DNA of 64,000 nucleotides from Amoebidium appalachense. Taxonomy: Eukaryota > Ichthyosporea. Made by a program: the position numbers and the translations under genes. Location of the stretch: assembly GCA_963693365.1 (NCBI GenBank), contig CAVNZM010000015.1, forward strand, positions 1,922,001-1,986,000, read 5' to 3'. This document shows, piece after piece, positions 61,833 to 64,000 of the stretch; within the stretch, counting starts at the first letter, position 1; each line of letters starts with the position of its first letter. The notes beneath the pieces were generated by a model that searched no databases, was not told where the DNA came from, and saw only the letters and a list, made by a program, of their open reading frames with translations.

Positions 61833-64000
61833 ATGGCAAAAAGCGAGTTGGCGCAAACAAGGAAGCCACCTGACGATGCAGAAGAAAAAGGTAACAAAGC
61901 CTCACATATTGACTTGCGAGTGGGGAGTGGGTACACAGAGTGCAATTCCGCTTTATCACTTTCCCGCAGCCTGTTTTAGTTAGCTCCACTAGGCTTTCTG
62001 GGCACCGTAAACCCTCCTCGCAATGATCATTATTCGTATGTTTTAGTCTTTTCACCATCCCTGAGCTCTCAGAGTTATAACGTACATAGATATTTTTCCG
62101 TCACATAGTGATTCTTAGCATGAGTCATCTGAATGATGTTTTTGCATGGAAACCTGTTGTTTGAAATTTACATCTGCTTGCAACAGCGAAAAATCAGCGC
62201 TCATTCCCGTTTTCATAGCTGTGCTCGTCGCTTTCGACCGCTGAAATTGTTGCTTACAGCAGTTGCTGTTGACGTGGACCATGGCCTTCATAGTCCCTCT
62301 GTGTTTGCTCTGCCCCCAGCGGCACCAAAACCATCTCCTATCCAGACTGCGGGAATGATCTCACGCATCACTTTCCACGAGGTGGGACTCCTTTTTTTTT
62401 TAATAACAAAATACTATCTTCACTGATGTATGTTCTATAACTTCGTTTTTACATGTGCATCTTGTTGGGGGAAAGTGCTGTTGGCATTGGTGCTGGCATC
62501 TCATCACAGCTCACGCATACCTATAAACAGCACACTCCCCAGTGAGATCAGGAGCGCTTGGTAATTCGTGTCTTGGCTATTCTTTTTGTGAATTACTAAT
62601 CGATTTTTTCGGTGTTTCTTCTATGCTTCATTCTTGGTGTCTTGTTCTGAGCTATGTGTTGGAAAGGGTAGGAAATGCACATGGGAGGCTGCATGTTCAG
62701 ATTGCATCTGTTTAGCGGCCCGCTGTCCCAGGATCATTTGCTCGCGTTATTGTCTTTTTCGGTATTTAATTACTTAGATCATTATTTTATTGATATTGAT
62801 TGCTATATTTTGTTGGTTGACCCTTGCAGAACCATCCTCCCCTGGTCACCACACAGAAGTAGTCACCCGAGATGTGGTCTCTCTTTAGTCGCTTGTGACC
62901 CTGATTTTTAAGCTGTGCGCACATCAAGTACCGGCAATCTCTTTCATCACAAGACCCTGCACCATGCACCTTAATGCAACATAGAGGTCTTACTTCCTGT
63001 ATTTCCCAGGTCACAGGTCTGTTGATGTTGGGTGCCAAGCGACAGATCCAGCAGGAAGACCTTTACGAGGTAGAGGTTTATGACCAAGCAGGCTACTGCT
63101 ATGATACTTTCATCGCAGAATGGCAAAAGGAGGTAGAGCGCTGGAAAGCAAAACAAAAGTCAAAGCCAGGGGGGCACCAAAAAGACCATCTCTTTACCGG
63201 GTCCTAGTGGGTTTATACTGGGCCCAGTTTTTGAGCATGTTGGCCATGCATGCTGTTTTCGCCGCTGCAACATTGGCGGGCCCAAACCTCATGAAGTTGA
63301 TCATCCAGTTTGTGGCGGACCCATCCATACCAATGTGGAAGGGCTATGCCTACGCTGCTGCGTTTGCGAGTGTGCCCATGTGTGGCGCCGTGTGCTGTGT
63401 AGGTATCCCTTTTTGTTACTTGTTTCGTGCTGCAGTCATAGCCCACACATCCCATCAATCCTCCGTCCTGTTTTTCTCGGCCCCAACCCGATTTGTCAGG
63501 CAGTGTCTATTCGGTTCTCTATTTTCGATTTTTACAGGCTGCATACAGGAAGAGGAGCCTTGTTTGTAAGCACAAATATGGAAACCCGTGGACGTAGTTC
63601 GCTAACATTGGTTTTATGGTGATTCAGGCACACTTTCTGTTTCGCGGATTCAGGGTGGGCATGCGAGCACGTGCCATCATCGCCATGGTCGTCTACAGAA
63701 AGTCTCTGGCCCTAAGTACGGCAGCACGGCAAAATCCAGAAATGACACAGGTGGGTACCCATGCAAGTATGCGCGTGTGGGAAAATGTAGCGGAGGGTTC
63801 GCTTGTACTGGGTTTCTGGAAAGGTAATTTTGTGCTTTTTTGGGGGGGGGGGGGGGGGGGGGGGGGTTGTGTGTTGGGGGGCGCGCACATGTGCGTGTAT
63901 GTTGTGTGAAGCAGGTGTTTCTCGTGGGAAATAAGAGGTCCGGGGGGGGGGGGGGAGGGGGGGGGGGGGAGCAGGTTTTTTTTTTTTTGGGGGGGGGGGG
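61833..64000 (+). CDS. ABCC (MRP)-type ABC transporter, 5' part
   Basis: Exons seen: 61833-61890, 62320-62381, 63010-63398, 63628-63750; the gene continues past the window. ABCC proteins are full-length ATP-driven exporters of organic anions and conjugates. Here about 60 residues precede the first helix, so there is no extra N-terminal membrane domain, as in short MRPs. Exon 3 gives QQEDLYEVE...FIAEWQKEVERW (the conserved linker before domain 1), then PSLYRVLVGLYWAQFL and more hydrophobic sequence. Exon 4 gives FRGFRVGMRARAIIAMVVYR and LALSTAARQ, the typical TM3-loop of ABCC. The frame breaks in exon 3 at a G6 run (63169-63174): one added G makes the exon 390 nt, in frame, reading KPGGAPKRPS. 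Donors are gtaaca, gtggga, gtaggt and gtgggt. Start context CACCATGG. Confidence 0.8.
63836..64000. repeat. T(n)G(n) and G-run tracts at the window end
   Basis: Two T-run/G-run junctions (about 63836-63866 and 63977-64000) in an ABCC intron, with other G runs between them. Confidence 0.85.

Noticed and set aside
63540-63567. Possible 28-nt ABCC exon (cag|GCTGCATACAGG...|gtaagc)
   Set aside because: Good-looking splice sites, but it would break the phase between exon 3 and exon 4, which join correctly without it.

Overview
The window is nuclear DNA of an intron-rich eukaryote. Evidence: three protein genes are cut into many short exons by GT-AG introns, a Mediator subunit is present, there is an elongator tRNA-Met with internal A/B boxes and a T-run terminator, and there are AATAAA signals and TATA/CCAAT-type promoters. 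Branched-chain amino-acid synthesis (threonine dehydratase), a secreted Thr-rich coat-like protein and very long simple repeats suggest a protist or alga, but I cannot name the lineage from sequence alone. Most of the window is low-complexity intron or intergenic sequence: poly-G/poly-C, (GA)n, (CA)n/(GT)n, and T(n)-G(n) compound tracts.

Layout. 1-4163: non-genic repeats. 4164-6867 (-): MED11, four exons. 6868-7797: divergent promoter region. 7798-28068 (+): RECQL5-type RecQ helicase, 21 exons, including an 8-nt microexon and a C-terminal SRI-like domain. 28069-31502: intergenic. 31503-33218 (+): intronless secreted Thr-rich repeat protein. 33219-37139: repeats. 37140-38291 (-): intronless catalytic-only threonine dehydratase whose 3' end is duplicated. 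38292-43759: intergenic with dispersed repeats. 43760-59344 (-): complete ABCB9/TAPL-type half transporter, 19 exons, about 791 residues. 59787-59859 (+): tRNA-Met(CAT). 61833-end (+): first four exons of an ABCC (MRP)-type transporter, running out of the window.

MED11 and RECQL5 start about 930 bp apart on opposite strands. Both products are linked to RNA polymerase II (Mediator head; SRI domain binding the phosphorylated CTD), so a shared promoter is plausible but unproven. The most unusual feature is that pieces of exon ends, with their splice sites, are repeated inside the neighbouring introns. Examples are eleven 41-bp copies of an ABCB9 splice donor, three decaying copies of a RECQL5 acceptor, an extra copy of the ABC signature-motif exon start, and further single echoes. 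Alongside these are near-identical copies of a short dispersed element in introns of three genes, and (CA)n tracts lying directly against many 3' splice sites. Three exons need a small indel in a G-rich run to stay in frame, so consensus errors in homopolymers are likely. Exon models were built by hand from splice phase and protein family similarity and have no transcript support.
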